Notes under the pieces: model-generated | Database searches by the model: none | Told to the model about the DNA's origin: nothing | Seen by the model: only the letters and a program-made list of their open reading frames with translations | Source of the DNA: Bradyrhizobium sp. Rc3b | Lineage (GTDB): Bacteria; Pseudomonadota; Alphaproteobacteria; Rhizobiales; Xanthobacteraceae | Assembly (NCBI RefSeq): GCF_900114915.1 | Contig: NZ_FOUS01000006.1 | Location: 62,001 to 126,000 of the forward strand | DNA length: 64,000 bases | Direction of reading: 5' to 3' | Translations under genes and position numbers: made by a program | Part shown: positions 60,101 through 64,000 of the stretch, in pieces | Numbering within the stretch: position 1 is the first letter of the stretch | How the letters are laid out: each line of letters starts with the position of its first letter

Positions 60101-62091
60101 TGCGCGCCCGTCTCGACGTTGGCGGTCGTCGTCACCGAGCCCTTCGAATAGGCCACCGTCGGGACGATCTGCGCGCTCGTCGATGCCGCGAGGGCGGAGA
60201 CGGCAATGGTCGCATCGTTGAGCGCCTTGATCTCGAGGTTGCCGCCGGCGTTGATCGTCGCGCCCGAGGCCACATTGGTCGTGACGTTGCCGTCGATCTT
60301 GCCGACGACCACACCGGCCGCGACCGGCGTGAGGCTGCCGAGCAAGGTGCTGGCGACCGCCGGATCCGACGCGGTCTCGGTGGCATGCGCGGAAATGGTG
60401 ACATCGCCGCGACCGTTGATGTCGGCATGGCTGTTGATGTTGATGGTCGCCGTGGCGCTTGCCGCGACATAGCCGCCGTTGAGCCCGAGCAGCGAGGCGG
60501 CAAGTGTCGAGCCGACAAGGGCGAAATCACCGGCCACCGAACCGTTCAGGAAACTCGATACCGCCGTCGAGGTCGCGGAGATCGAGATGATGCCGCCGGT
60601 GATCTTGCCGTCGACCGTGATCGACGTCGCGGCGGTGGCTTGGCCGGACAGCTTGATGTCGCTCGCCGTTGCCGTCAGCGTGACGTTGCCGTCGGTGTAG
60701 CTGGTCCCACCGAAATTGACCGACTGCGCCAGGATCTGCGCACCATTCTTGATATCGATGTTCGGCGCGTCGATGATGACGTTGTTGGCGTTGCCGGTGG
60801 AATGGCCGGAGCCGTCGAGGCGGCGGGCATCGATCACTGCATGTGCGGCGAGTGTGATCGAATGATCGGCTTGGATGAGGTAGTTGGCACCGGCGCTGAG
60901 CCCGGCGAGCGCGGCCGCGATGGAGCTGTTCGAAAGCGTCACGCCGGTGTCGCCCTGGGCGGCATCGCCGACGACCAGATCGATCGGATCGAACAGCAAC
61001 GTGCCCGCCTTGCCGTTCTCCGCGCTGAGCTTGACCTTGATGCCCTGACCGACGTCGATGATTCCGTTCGCGCTGAAATCGACCAGGCCCGCATTGCCGG
61101 TCTTCGCGCTGGCGTTGAACCTGGCCCCGCCCGCCACAGTCAGGTTCTGGGCCGCCTTCAGGCGGATCTCGCCGGCATCGCCGGTCTTGCTGGCAATGTT
61201 CAGCCTGGCGTTCTTGCCGATATCGATGTTGTTGCCGGCCTGCACCGTGATGTTGCTCGGCGTCGAGGTCTTGCTGTGCGCGGTCAGCCGGCCGTTGACG
61301 CGAGCGTTGTTGACGGCGCCGATATGGATCGAACCGTTGCTGACGGTGATCGAGCTGGCGCTACGCAGGCCCTTGGAATTGACCGAGGCCGCGAACTTTG
61401 CGGCGTGGTCGAGATTGGCGATATCGCGCTGGGTCGCGCCGCCGACGAAGACGTTCTGCCCGGTCAGGCGCACGCCGTCCTGGGCATTGACGCGGCCGTA
61501 GATGCGGATGTTGCCGTCGGGCGAGACCGGGAACGAGCCCGCCATGAGATTGCCGACCGCCGTGCCGTTGATCGCGCCGCCGGGACCGATCAGGCTGTCG
61601 GTGAACTCGCGCGTCGGGGTCGAGACGTTGAGGCTGCCGACATTGACCACGCCGCTGCGGCCGACCACGAACCCCTTGGGGTCGGCGAAATAGACGTTAC
61701 CGCCGATCGCACCGTTCATGTAGGAGTTCAGCGTGCCGTTGACGTAGACCGGCGCGTCGCGAACGATGTTGACGAGGTTTCGCGTCCCGGTCGGCAGTTG
61801 CAGGTTGACCGTATTGCCCTGCCCGACGCTGAATTGCGAGAACGAGTTGAAGGCGTTGTTGCCCGAGACCGTCGACGTCGTGACGTTGGTGACGCTGCCG
61901 GAGGTCTGAAGGCTGGTCCCGGTCCGTCCATCGGGGACGATGACGTTCGCCGTCTGCGCTTGAACGCGGACGCTGAACACCGGCAGGAAGACCATCTGCA
62001 TCGCGCAGAGCAGCGACATCGAACGGAACCGCGCCAGCCGGCGCAGCGTCGTCCGCTCGTCATCGTTTCGCGCCGCAGATGGTCCGCGCAT
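45094..62091 (-). CDS. Giant filamentous hemagglutinin-type adhesin (TpsA), leukotoxin LktA-like
   Basis: A 5,665-residue exoprotein. The start at 62091 has GAGGA upstream. An extended signal peptide (about 1-46) has a charged n-region, a hydrophobic core and VRVQAQ. The TPS secretion domain follows (about 60-260): NAFNSFSQFSVGQGNTVNLQ, NLVNIVRDAPVYVNG, GAIGGNVYFADPKGFVVGRS. The body is Gly/Ala/Ser/Thr/Asn-rich repetitive sequence predicted to form a long beta-helix, with 115-residue tandem repeats near the C-terminus. Cysteine pairs CC occur at about 3518, 3963 and 5559. The closing 100 residues are basic and not repetitive. It resembles the very large LktA-type adhesins annotated in bradyrhizobia. 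The gene order tpsA then tpsB is the reverse of the fhaC/fhaB type. It likely mediates attachment or biofilm formation (inference). Confidence 0.92.
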   Translation of the reverse strand: MRGPSAARNDDERTTLRRLARFRSMSLLCAMQMVFLPVFSVRVQAQTANVIVPDGRTGTSLQTSGSVTNVTTSTVSGNNAFNSFSQFSVGQGNTVNLQLPTGTRNLVNIVRDAPVYVNGTLNSYMNGAIGGNVYFADPKGFVVGRSGVVNVGSLNVSTPTREFTDSLIGPGGAINGTAVGNLMAGSFPVSPDGNIRIYGRVNAQDGVRLTGQNVFVGGATQRDIANLDHAAKFAASVNSKGLRSASSITVSNGSIHIGAVNNARVNGRLTAHSKTSTPSNITVQAGNNIDIGKNARLNIASKTGDAGEIRLKAAQNLTVAGGARFNASAKTGNAGLVDFSANGIIDVGQGIKVKLSAENGKAGTLLFDPIDLVVGDAAQGDTGVTLSNSSIAAALAGLSAGANYLIQADHSITLAAHAVIDARRLDGSGHSTGNANNVIIDAPNIDIKNGAQILAQSVNFGGTSYTDGNVTLTATASDIKLSGQATAATSITVDGKITGGIISISATSTAVSSFLNGSVAGDFALVGSTLAASLLGLNGGYVAASATATININSHADINGRGDVTISAHATETASDPAVASTLLGSLTPVAAGVVVGKIDGNVTTNVASGATINAGGNLEIKALNDATIAVSALAASTSAQIVPTVAYSKGSVTTTANVETGAHLAAGLVNTSGSTLKVRAINNNSFSTSATSVAAPGTGASGAVGGAFAISDITTSATATLGASLGTDVNNRMNGSVLVEATSDTTSNSTMASSIAGLPALIAAIERGLRSVTSPTSIIRDHMGSLVPLSFDFKVAGALSLANSAQSATAAIAQNPSGGAPSIYAGGNVAVASNVIDRGVRSNATSSAITKDPVSGESTAISAAVAWGNFTHNSNAYIGGGTLINAANVAVDATTEMPITNSWLKWDGLGAVLSHLNGNLGVGGNILTSYANATADAGDTIGIAGSLNHFVVNNNTTAWVAGGANLTTTCAAAACGSGTGWSVGMDNGDVHTYNASLQVAATTTMASIDAAGNVGTLGFLSGNTSGGSAVGGALNLVQFNTKTIAGISDGATVRAADDIAVNAITADQFIAVAPTSGKAAGALALNGITALGFLNNTTHASISSQASVYAPTVGILAQQDLSVITLAGAMSRNTSGGSAVGLAVAYLGANTDTSAYIGDNHSDIRPGPFSADDPFAGNGGGSGAVNVDNLTLSATTSGRITTAAVAASISEPQASSFSDKAGAAGAGATGGAAGVATAASKIGSTSGSSTDGFSIDLAGSSAIGDVALGTSAYIRNTTVNKYTTAGTVTTNTIVQALNDTMLNSGSGSAALNLAGASAQGAAIGGAIAAAMSNNATLAYIYGTTLNNQSSVTVQALNGGSETVVAIGVAGSKSNAASLSASVGIITDSANAYIESSTITGQASGVNRALEVDAYQTTNIAIGGGSLYISGGQAGVGIGLTYASIGDPTGGNATDAHIRSTSISNYDSLLVLADSASVIAAGAASGGAGSNGLAGAVVVSEITPTTTAYINSGSTVSINVGRVTVLADSGAVSALDTALGNLVKKSNNNHLATDTCTVAGGTGGQNCIDFSAAALNDGTGNGPGASIVSVAGLIQAGKNNVGASIVYNTIATTHSASIANVLMTAGSNGTVSVSAVDSSKIQAVTIGFGLATGQFAGVGGTTISSIANTVSAAIGNNLSSTTQSSVTAKNISVNATDNSSITGTAAIAGASTQGSAAGLALVYSSIANNVSAGVTGSKLTASGSVAVGANSNSSISTVAVGVAMSSQVGLAGSVATNLMGTNVTASITAAGTNGINGADVTATNNVGVIAGNNDKAAVFAGALSISKGAAGGAGSLVTNQITGTTAAYISGANTKVDALGTSSSDTLSVNNGTLVHAFDLGTAHAPTDTTPDLSENQDTVRGLAVVASSHQAVVTNVASLAASSSIAIMINPITNVMSGATRAYIDSAAIDTRLVSSTLAPQIEVAASSFSYSGAFGAGIAYGSSGGGGATIISTTMSRETFATITNATVGGVQSSSATVGAVTVKANAEQDASSIAVGFNTGSVGLNVFQATTEAYVDGGALTAASLTVNATNNTGIFSANGSGAYGSQAAIGAAFLVQVSSNRTLAYVGDEFHYQGNSAAHTTALNLSGALDVEATTKNRFQAYAIGGALSTGTAAIAGMANIEVANNTTIAGVYDTTLQGVTGGTAGAVTINANEDVAIKEIAGALAVGASGGGVGVGAAANVIVFKSRTVAESWNSNLNSSGAINVNALSTKEVLSYAVTAGIGGSVGIGATVGVIIIGTNTADADTQGQQTGQLNQGGSGTIASVNSGTSTTHGSGAVASGTAGNPNSANVSSTYDVSNVLSGGSDVVVAQIAGGNIRGSQVNVGATSANAAKMYLLGAGFAKNVGIGAGIGYTSVNSTVLANLSDYGRNGSGVLVAADTPLAVVAPSISVAAVVQDANTGPYSGKTIDTEAIAGGAALYFGAQAAVAVGNVTNTVTALLGGNVNGTGGTGAAVMAQDSTTQVVFTGGVSAGAAAVGASVATASRHSSVAARVLDGATINTSQLLIGAAGAGTLSTTATALGGGIIAGTGADAEATENSSVLAEIGASASITTSATGIGTLVAAAIAPNLSSEAIGVSVGGGAVGVAIAQSTVGATVTADVGDAVSFSGGALDVSAKALVPTSGTTTWAKALAGGGGSLIGAQGSYAKASQNATVNAYGGTGIRLPNANVTIEAENDSAQYAEATGLSSGFLALGATVAQTSSSAHTFAFLGAPADMDVLSHGNYTGVLWIKATGTDTNVSNAKVGAGGTYAGAAAVATTGSTAVTNARFDGGSTDDTLYFGGFRIDAKHTTNYLASGDAYQASTAGVSAGKTRNDVDSTTTAEVGTHLIINSAAGDMVVIANDVVNQAGGGARSGSGGSFSGAAALSESYVTQNVTTNIGAGTVLSLNDDPRTSTAVINIEAYNTLNTNDTASLATASFFAGGGAESNMTANATLAVNINARELFSAGKIYVGTAAKMAAANNANASLYGAIAGVGASTNSWVHANQSVNVGANAKIVAWRDINIYAGLAGDGSVFSSVQATATTVVYNNTAIPISTLYRGTANADDTTSLTLASTSSILGARDIYLGATQGQVTAVGNGSNYNPYLDIFSAKNSDNHSHTSGTGDVALNGLVVAGINNDVTITIQLGASTPTLSTTSPYSALTLESVADVNHFSPVMSWNHQTVQYAIVGNFNPYQLVVNQLASLTGLTEAQVRSQLAAATPTSPASMSPSGTDPTGDIQRQIDTLIKQAPFTSDAPGNAFAFGDMLVSAGNVSILAQKLTGNSGTNPAAPAVIARSSPLIKIENKGLDFMSLGNLTVTDVTGGNITYRQTDHVDPDSHSNVTFTAMPSASPTIDISATYNRLDPDSGQGIDQNGNVLTRTPDIYFNGAVSNANGLLKIINNLGSVVASQSLSAATVQIVVPKGTFTFLGGIGSFYDSGSAVTSQWASTENRPEDALTAVMTAATYLGAYGDYYTAPHIGSGADHPYFYYCCADGSHGIYQPVGNADASTIFTARMLMTYYDGTSLYSSIFLPVGRGTPGNTSTPDAGSVPDVATLKIIEGQSQDSTNVVLAQWKKTTYDGRNVYTDSGPYKTPFNCASACDSSGFFQVINIQPDAITPKTANSPATATASRTITGQAVIISASVININGTIQAGSSSNYSVNIGAAAYDAIYGSNGLKNRNGGADFAAAQANARNGVYYDVSGSVTASASGDAKIGVGYNALTDQLILNGVAQGAGGYVYLNGKIISTSTDSTQTQGNIEIKGGAGTVTVNNTSGLQLVTNTINTSATAQSVVEIVDQLKGKTTWWVYDPKAASNQQVSKYEVNSVNAAAIDPSMLTARTGTAGIQYATQENMLYQWVDTATLDRPTTSTQFDYGWQFTPNQATGANWTTTTSLVSGVQSTNYQKVTTATGSYHWAGGVNPDGSPVGLNTHSNACCGADAQYNWYQAIYDHLTLSLTNTVKASNPINIKFTGGSSSDVVVNSTSGIVINGSINNQQGTTTLAATGVNSSITVGANANNPVISGTSVSLRGDGGIGTLGTTKAPVQVQLYGGSLTASSIDRDIAISAVGALSINQVKVNSAGATPQGSVFLSATGDINSAAAYNVATPVVIGKNIEINSTSGAIGATSAVVNNASTLTNINPLVIQATGTVQAGGAVDGGVLDSASATGTYIIQSKGDLRLGTIQSTGGPVFLEAAGSDGNQASILNGRAAVGLTQAQSQHLQDVWASLDLLSGNAATNAVNSYQSMVTSAYNDYFQLKNIAFPNGSTYAPTSVGQTVLRAQVAAKLGIDPANVTTTQMKTEATTRFLRDQFLLGKITTDELKTSLTSLLGTAPSDPLGTLFGSSLSTTLFTKLFDGVSTANQRMPTNTALQTALNTYNASYSYTLASTERVYGIITAGAQWTQSQLAYTVSSSSIGAAPPPIDENVVANVSANQIMLYAPRGSVGNSAAPQTFTFTSVDASSLTTEQRALLSSAGPGQLTVGAVTDPTTHVTTYTVSLSQQNLVVVDNPIAISAKALTNVYLGSKNSLALGGVTANYGPITAAQANGIQVTGRGDVKLDAVSNISANVAGAVISGDIANLTLIAERGNVGAPGAAGSNPVTNANALQIAFADPGNDQLDQVSSAQGIYVKQTTGDLILGNIAAGNAIQLAATGSIYAEAGFTDRSAIHILGTDLDLRAGGSIGFNGSTFQPLQVNISGAVTGSAVGDLSILAVTGDLAVGTSGPYGALTAGGALTLNAARGALTINTGITSDGLMQLLANRGMTFAAGTSAAPVVATSSADGVTLVASTLSMGAYSAVNAAGLISVTTTGDATIGQLNSSLSYAAASNTPSIIVTAGGVASLGAIIDNADGQTKFIASGAGAELALGASNGIGSATGRFTVSAARLSASASAGDIYVKVLTDTEVSLLSALKGSVDIIGTGGLTLDQVMAGTATGASGSFRAVANNGSIVIGTADSSGSQTIHATQNVTFKSLATTGNSGDVGNINVTADNGFILAQTVTSGGVTTLGSVSAHGSATLLAATTITGNTLAATTGSGLLTATGPINWNTLNVGTTLGATAGQGSITFQTAQSGGTQTILARDNVSFNALTATGVNSDAGNINVTADTGFILAQTVTSGGVTTLGSVSAHGSASLLAATTITGNTLAATTGSGLLTANSGPINWNTLNVGTTLGATASQGSITFQTAQSGGTQTIRAHDNVSFNALTATGINGDAGSINVTADNGFILAQTVMSGGVPTLGSVSAHGSARLIAAGTNTGHNLTASTGNAVLSGTVVHWDNLNAGGTLDVTATTGGITVGTAISGGTQTLHAVNDVVFSQLTTTGIPGDAGDLNIKSDTGSLRGGSISAHGDTHFDVVGPVSLDRISGDIVKMTSSGDLTINWVSVVRELDLAADTINVKGEQIRSNPAVPLILNVTGYNGGVAKSANISIDPDHIIVNQFRVVDATFWTDAPAVSILNGYVPGQLMLTTATQQILLNNRTPAPSNWPTLQLYQPGGVFTMSQTGNANISNAYVVFYTGDVSATVTNYGPTHTCCNVFTGASMARNISVDGEGKESIETWLAKKDGGTFYLLGLSGQARLDALLTPRPVEAVGSGPAVNIEGLSDMRKLHQKGQRAGRPGWKDAAVESAKPAVGRLAQAW
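46020..47110 (-). repeat. Three or four tandem ~346-bp repeats inside adhesin gene
   Basis: The same stretch recurs at 46331, 46679 and 47024 (anchor AGGATGA), a spacing of 348 and 345 bp, with a more diverged fourth copy at the left end. In protein terms each unit is about 115-116 residues: a NINVTADNGFILAQTV start, GSVSAHGSA, ITGNTLAATTGSGLL, INWNTLNVGTTLGA, then FQTAQSGGTQTI. Near-identity between the two central copies points to recent duplication or gene conversion and to copy-number variation between strains. Confidence 0.88.
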
Positions 62092-62160
62092 TTCAGATCC
62101 TCGTCATCGGCATTGGCGCCGATCCACAACCGGGTGGGAGAATGTCGTGCGATCCCGACA

Positions 62161-62910
62161 TCAGAACTGGCCGGGCGGCAGCTTGAAAATGTCGGGGCTC
62201 TTGGCGTCGGCCACGTAGAACAGCAGCAGGCTGGTCGGCGTCAGCACACGCTGGTTGTTCTCCTTGTTCTCGAACGTGCCCTGGAGCAGCAGGATGACCG
62301 AGCGATCCTTGGCGTCGCTGCCGCGGAACATCACGATGCCGCCGGCGACGGGCATGTTGACGGCGATGGAGTCTGGCTTGAAGCCTTCGCCCATGAAATG
62401 GGCGCGCAGGATGTTGGCGTTGGAGAACAGCTTCTCCGGCGTGATCGCCGCGTCAGTCCCCTTCGACCAGACCGCGCCGACCTGGATCAGCGACTTCGAC
62501 TTGTAGCCGAACACGTAGGAGAGCTCGGCGGTGCCGCCGTTCGGCAGCAACTCCGGAACGGACAGCAGAATGCTGTGCGTCAGCTCGGACGCGTTGTCCT
62601 GCGCCTTGATGGCGTCGGGCTTGGCGTTGAAATCCTTCGTCATCGCCGCGCGCACATCGGCCTCGTTCATGCCGAACTTGGCGGAGCGGAAACCATCGAT
62701 CGCCTTGATCTTGTCGTCCGCGGCCGGTGTCTCGGCTGAATTCGCCCCGGCGGCGACGGACGTGCCGGCTGCAGCGGGAGCGCCGGCCGCGGCGGCCTTG
62801 GGTGCCGGCGCAGCCTTCTGCTTCGGTACGGCGCCCTGGGCCGCGAGCGGTCCGGCTGCAATGGAGGTGAGCAGGCCGACGACGGCCGGAATGAGATAGA
62901 TTTTGCGCAT
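62161..62910 (-). CDS. Secreted protein of unknown function, first gene of the adhesin locus
   Basis: A 249-residue protein with a signal peptide (MRKIYLIPAVVGLLTSIAAG, cleavage near PLAAQGA), an Ala/Pro-rich linker (about 28-65), and a mixed alpha/beta domain from about residue 70 (FRSAKFGMNEADVRAAMTK) to the end. I do not recognise the family with certainty; the FGMNEADVR segment recalls small periplasmic or outer-membrane-associated domains. It ends 69 bp before the adhesin start on the same strand and is probably in the same transcript. It could be an accessory, chaperone or anchoring factor for the adhesin (inference). Confidence 0.75.
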   Translation of the reverse strand: MRKIYLIPAVVGLLTSIAAGPLAAQGAVPKQKAAPAPKAAAAGAPAAAGTSVAAGANSAETPAADDKIKAIDGFRSAKFGMNEADVRAAMTKDFNAKPDAIKAQDNASELTHSILLSVPELLPNGGTAELSYVFGYKSKSLIQVGAVWSKGTDAAITPEKLFSNANILRAHFMGEGFKPDSIAVNMPVAGGIVMFRGSDAKDRSVILLLQGTFENKENNQRVLTPTSLLLFYVADAKSPDIFKLPPGQF

Positions 62911-63064
62911 CGAAACCTTCGAAAAAACTGAAACAACGCTTCAAAAATCGGCAGCTGCGAAATCACCTTCCGCGAACCGTCGTCGCAACCGAGACGGAAA
63001 ATGTTGCAACGCGACAAGGCGTTACAGGGCGTCACGAAGGAGACAGCGCTCGAAACAGCGACTC

Positions 63065-63100
63065 TTTGGCAGCGTAGGAATACGGTATCGGGCTGCCAAA
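63065..63100. promoter_or_regulatory. Perfect 9-bp inverted repeat in divergent intergenic region
   Basis: TTTGGCAGC at 63065-63073 and its exact complement GCTGCCAAA at 63092-63100 flank an 18-bp spacer, in the 292-bp gene-free gap between the adhesin locus and the divergent ABC binding protein. A second small palindrome (GAATGAGCATTC) follows at about 63107-63118. The half-site spacing of 27 bp centre to centre would suit a dimeric or looping regulator, but no cognate regulator is visible. The gap holds no other recognisable element. Confidence 0.4.
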
Positions 63101-63202
63101 CGCTGCGAATGAGCATTCATAAGCGCATTTTTTCATCAATTGTGGATGCCGGCCGTTCGCGCTAAGCATCCGCTCCGGGGCAAGCATCATGCAAAGAGTT
63201 TC

Positions 63203-64000
63203 ATGACCGAACGGCCTTCCGCTCTCGCGGTCGATCGCCGCGGGTTCATTCGCCTTGCGGGCGCAACTGCCGCGGGATGGGTCGCGCTCGGCGCAACGTC
63301 GGATCGCGTGCGGATCGTCGCATCGTTGACCGCATTGCCGCTCGACGACGAACTGACCCGGCGGAGCCTGATCGACAGCACGACCTCCCGCCTCGGTGGC
63401 CTCGTCGCCGGCTTGAGGCAGCGCGGCTGGGTCGAAGGCGTCAACTTTCGCCTTGAGCTCCGTTCGACCTTCGGCGGACCGGACCGGCTGAAGGCCGCGA
63501 TTCAGGAATTGCTGGAGCTGGAGCCGGACGTGATCCTGACGGGGTCGACGGTCGAAACCGCGGCGGTCCTTGCCGCCACCAGGACCATCCCGATCGTCTT
63601 CGCGACCGCCAACGATCCCGTCGGCAATGGCTTCGTCGAAAGCCTTGCACATCCCGGCGGCAACGTTACCGGCTTCACCAACAGCACCGCCGAGATGGGC
63701 GGCAAATGGCTGCAGCTGATCCGTGAAGCCGTGCCCGACCTCGCGCGCGTCGGTATCCTGTTCAACCCGGCGACCACCCCTCGCGGCGGGCGTTTCTTCC
63801 TCGACTCGATCGAGCAAGAGGCGGCCGGGTCCGGACTGTCCGCAATCCCCGCCCCCGTCAACACGCCGACGGACATCGACGAAGCCGTCAAGCCCTTCTC
63901 CGAGCCGCCCAAGGCGGCGTTGATTGCGCTGGTCGACAGCTTCCTGGTCGTCAACCGGAAGGCGGTCGTTGAGGCGGCCGCCAAGTATCGCGTGCCCACG
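63203..64000 (+). CDS. ABC transporter substrate-binding protein (ABC_sub_bind type), 3' end outside window
   Basis: The first 266 residues of a periplasmic binding protein. A Tat-type signal is visible: DRRGFIRLAGATAAGW at 11-26 with twin Arg-12 and Arg-13. The fold markers are GLRQRGWVEGVNFRLELR, DVILTGSTVETAAVLAAT, PIVFATANDPVGNGFV and LAHPGGNVTGFTNS, which match the ABC_sub_bind (TrpX/YtrF-like) family. Ligands in the family include tryptophan and other small molecules; not predictable here. ATG at 63203 is used because the nearby ATG at 63189 meets a stop after five codons. It is divergent from the adhesin locus. Confidence 0.9.
   Translation, partial: MTERPSALAVDRRGFIRLAGATAAGWVALGATSDRVRIVASLTALPLDDELTRRSLIDSTTSRLGGLVAGLRQRGWVEGVNFRLELRSTFGGPDRLKAAIQELLELEPDVILTGSTVETAAVLAATRTIPIVFATANDPVGNGFVESLAHPGGNVTGFTNSTAEMGGKWLQLIREAVPDLARVGILFNPATTPRGGRFFLDSIEQEAAGSGLSAIPAPVNTPTDIDEAVKPFSEPPKAALIALVDSFLVVNRKAVVEAAAKYRVPT

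Noticed and set aside
59743..62739. Plus-strand open frame of 998 codons opposite the adhesin gene
   Set aside because: Antisense shadow in GC-rich, low-complexity sequence; Arg/Gly/Asp-rich translation without any family motif, and the minus strand has a clear TPS domain here.
1..64000. tRNA, rRNA, insertion sequences, integrases and attachment sites
   Set aside because: None could be recognised by eye; a covariance-model and IS search would be needed to exclude small or degenerate ones.

Overview
The window looks like a chromosomal stretch of a high-GC alphaproteobacterium of the Bradyrhizobium type. This is inferred from GC-rich codon use with long antisense open frames, the complete aerobic (oxygen-dependent) cob gene set, three adenosylcobalamin riboswitches, and a palindromic element of the kind common in bradyrhizobial genomes. 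No rRNA, tRNA, transposase, integrase, phage gene or CRISPR array was seen.

Region 1 (about 1-13.3 kb) is a catabolic block, nearly all on the minus strand, for cyclic ureides (hydantoin or dihydropyrimidine type) and their carbamoyl products. It holds hyuA and hyuB, a class-III aminotransferase, a possible 44-residue micro-ORF, a D-carbamoylase-like amidohydrolase and a flavin reductase-like protein, all tightly coupled. After an inward-facing Asp/Glu/hydantoin racemase come a dihydropyrimidinase, an NAD-dependent epimerase, an SDR dehydrogenase, an FAD monooxygenase-like protein and the start of a peptide-type ABC substrate-binding protein. Two unrelated ring-opening enzymes sit side by side.

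Region 2 (13.3-20.4 kb) has a plus-strand AraC regulator, an O-methyltransferase coupled to a siderophore-interacting FAD reductase, and facing them a minus-strand TonB-dependent receptor plus a PepSY membrane protein. The receptor is preceded by a cobalamin riboswitch, so a receptor of siderophore type is under B12 control.

Region 3 (20.4-43.3 kb) encodes almost the whole aerobic cobalamin pathway. The minus-strand run is DUF1636, cobW, cobN, cobG, cobH, cobI, cobJ, cobL, cobE, cobM, cobB, cobA, cbiM, cobF and cobT. cobK is inverted inside it. Plus-strand genes are a CobC-type phosphatase, cobO, cobQ, cobU, cobS and bluB; the CobC aminotransferase and CbiB/CobD are on minus. One riboswitch leads the DUF1636-cobW-cobN run and a second sits between cobA and cbiM. 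Corrin assembly (cobA, I, G, J, M, F, K, L, H), amidation (cobB, cobQ), cobalt insertion (cobN only), adenosylation (cobO), the aminopropanol arm (cobC, cobD) and the lower-ligand arm (bluB, cobU, cobT, cobS, phosphatase) are all present. The AAA+ chelatase subunits (CobS and CobT in Pseudomonas naming) and the cobalt reductase CobR are not in the window.

Region 4 (43.3-62.9 kb) is a two-partner secretion locus on the minus strand: a small secreted protein of unknown function, a 5,665-residue filamentous adhesin filling over a quarter of the window, and its TpsB/FhaC-type outer-membrane transporter. The window ends in a divergent, Tat-signal-bearing ABC substrate-binding protein that runs off the edge.
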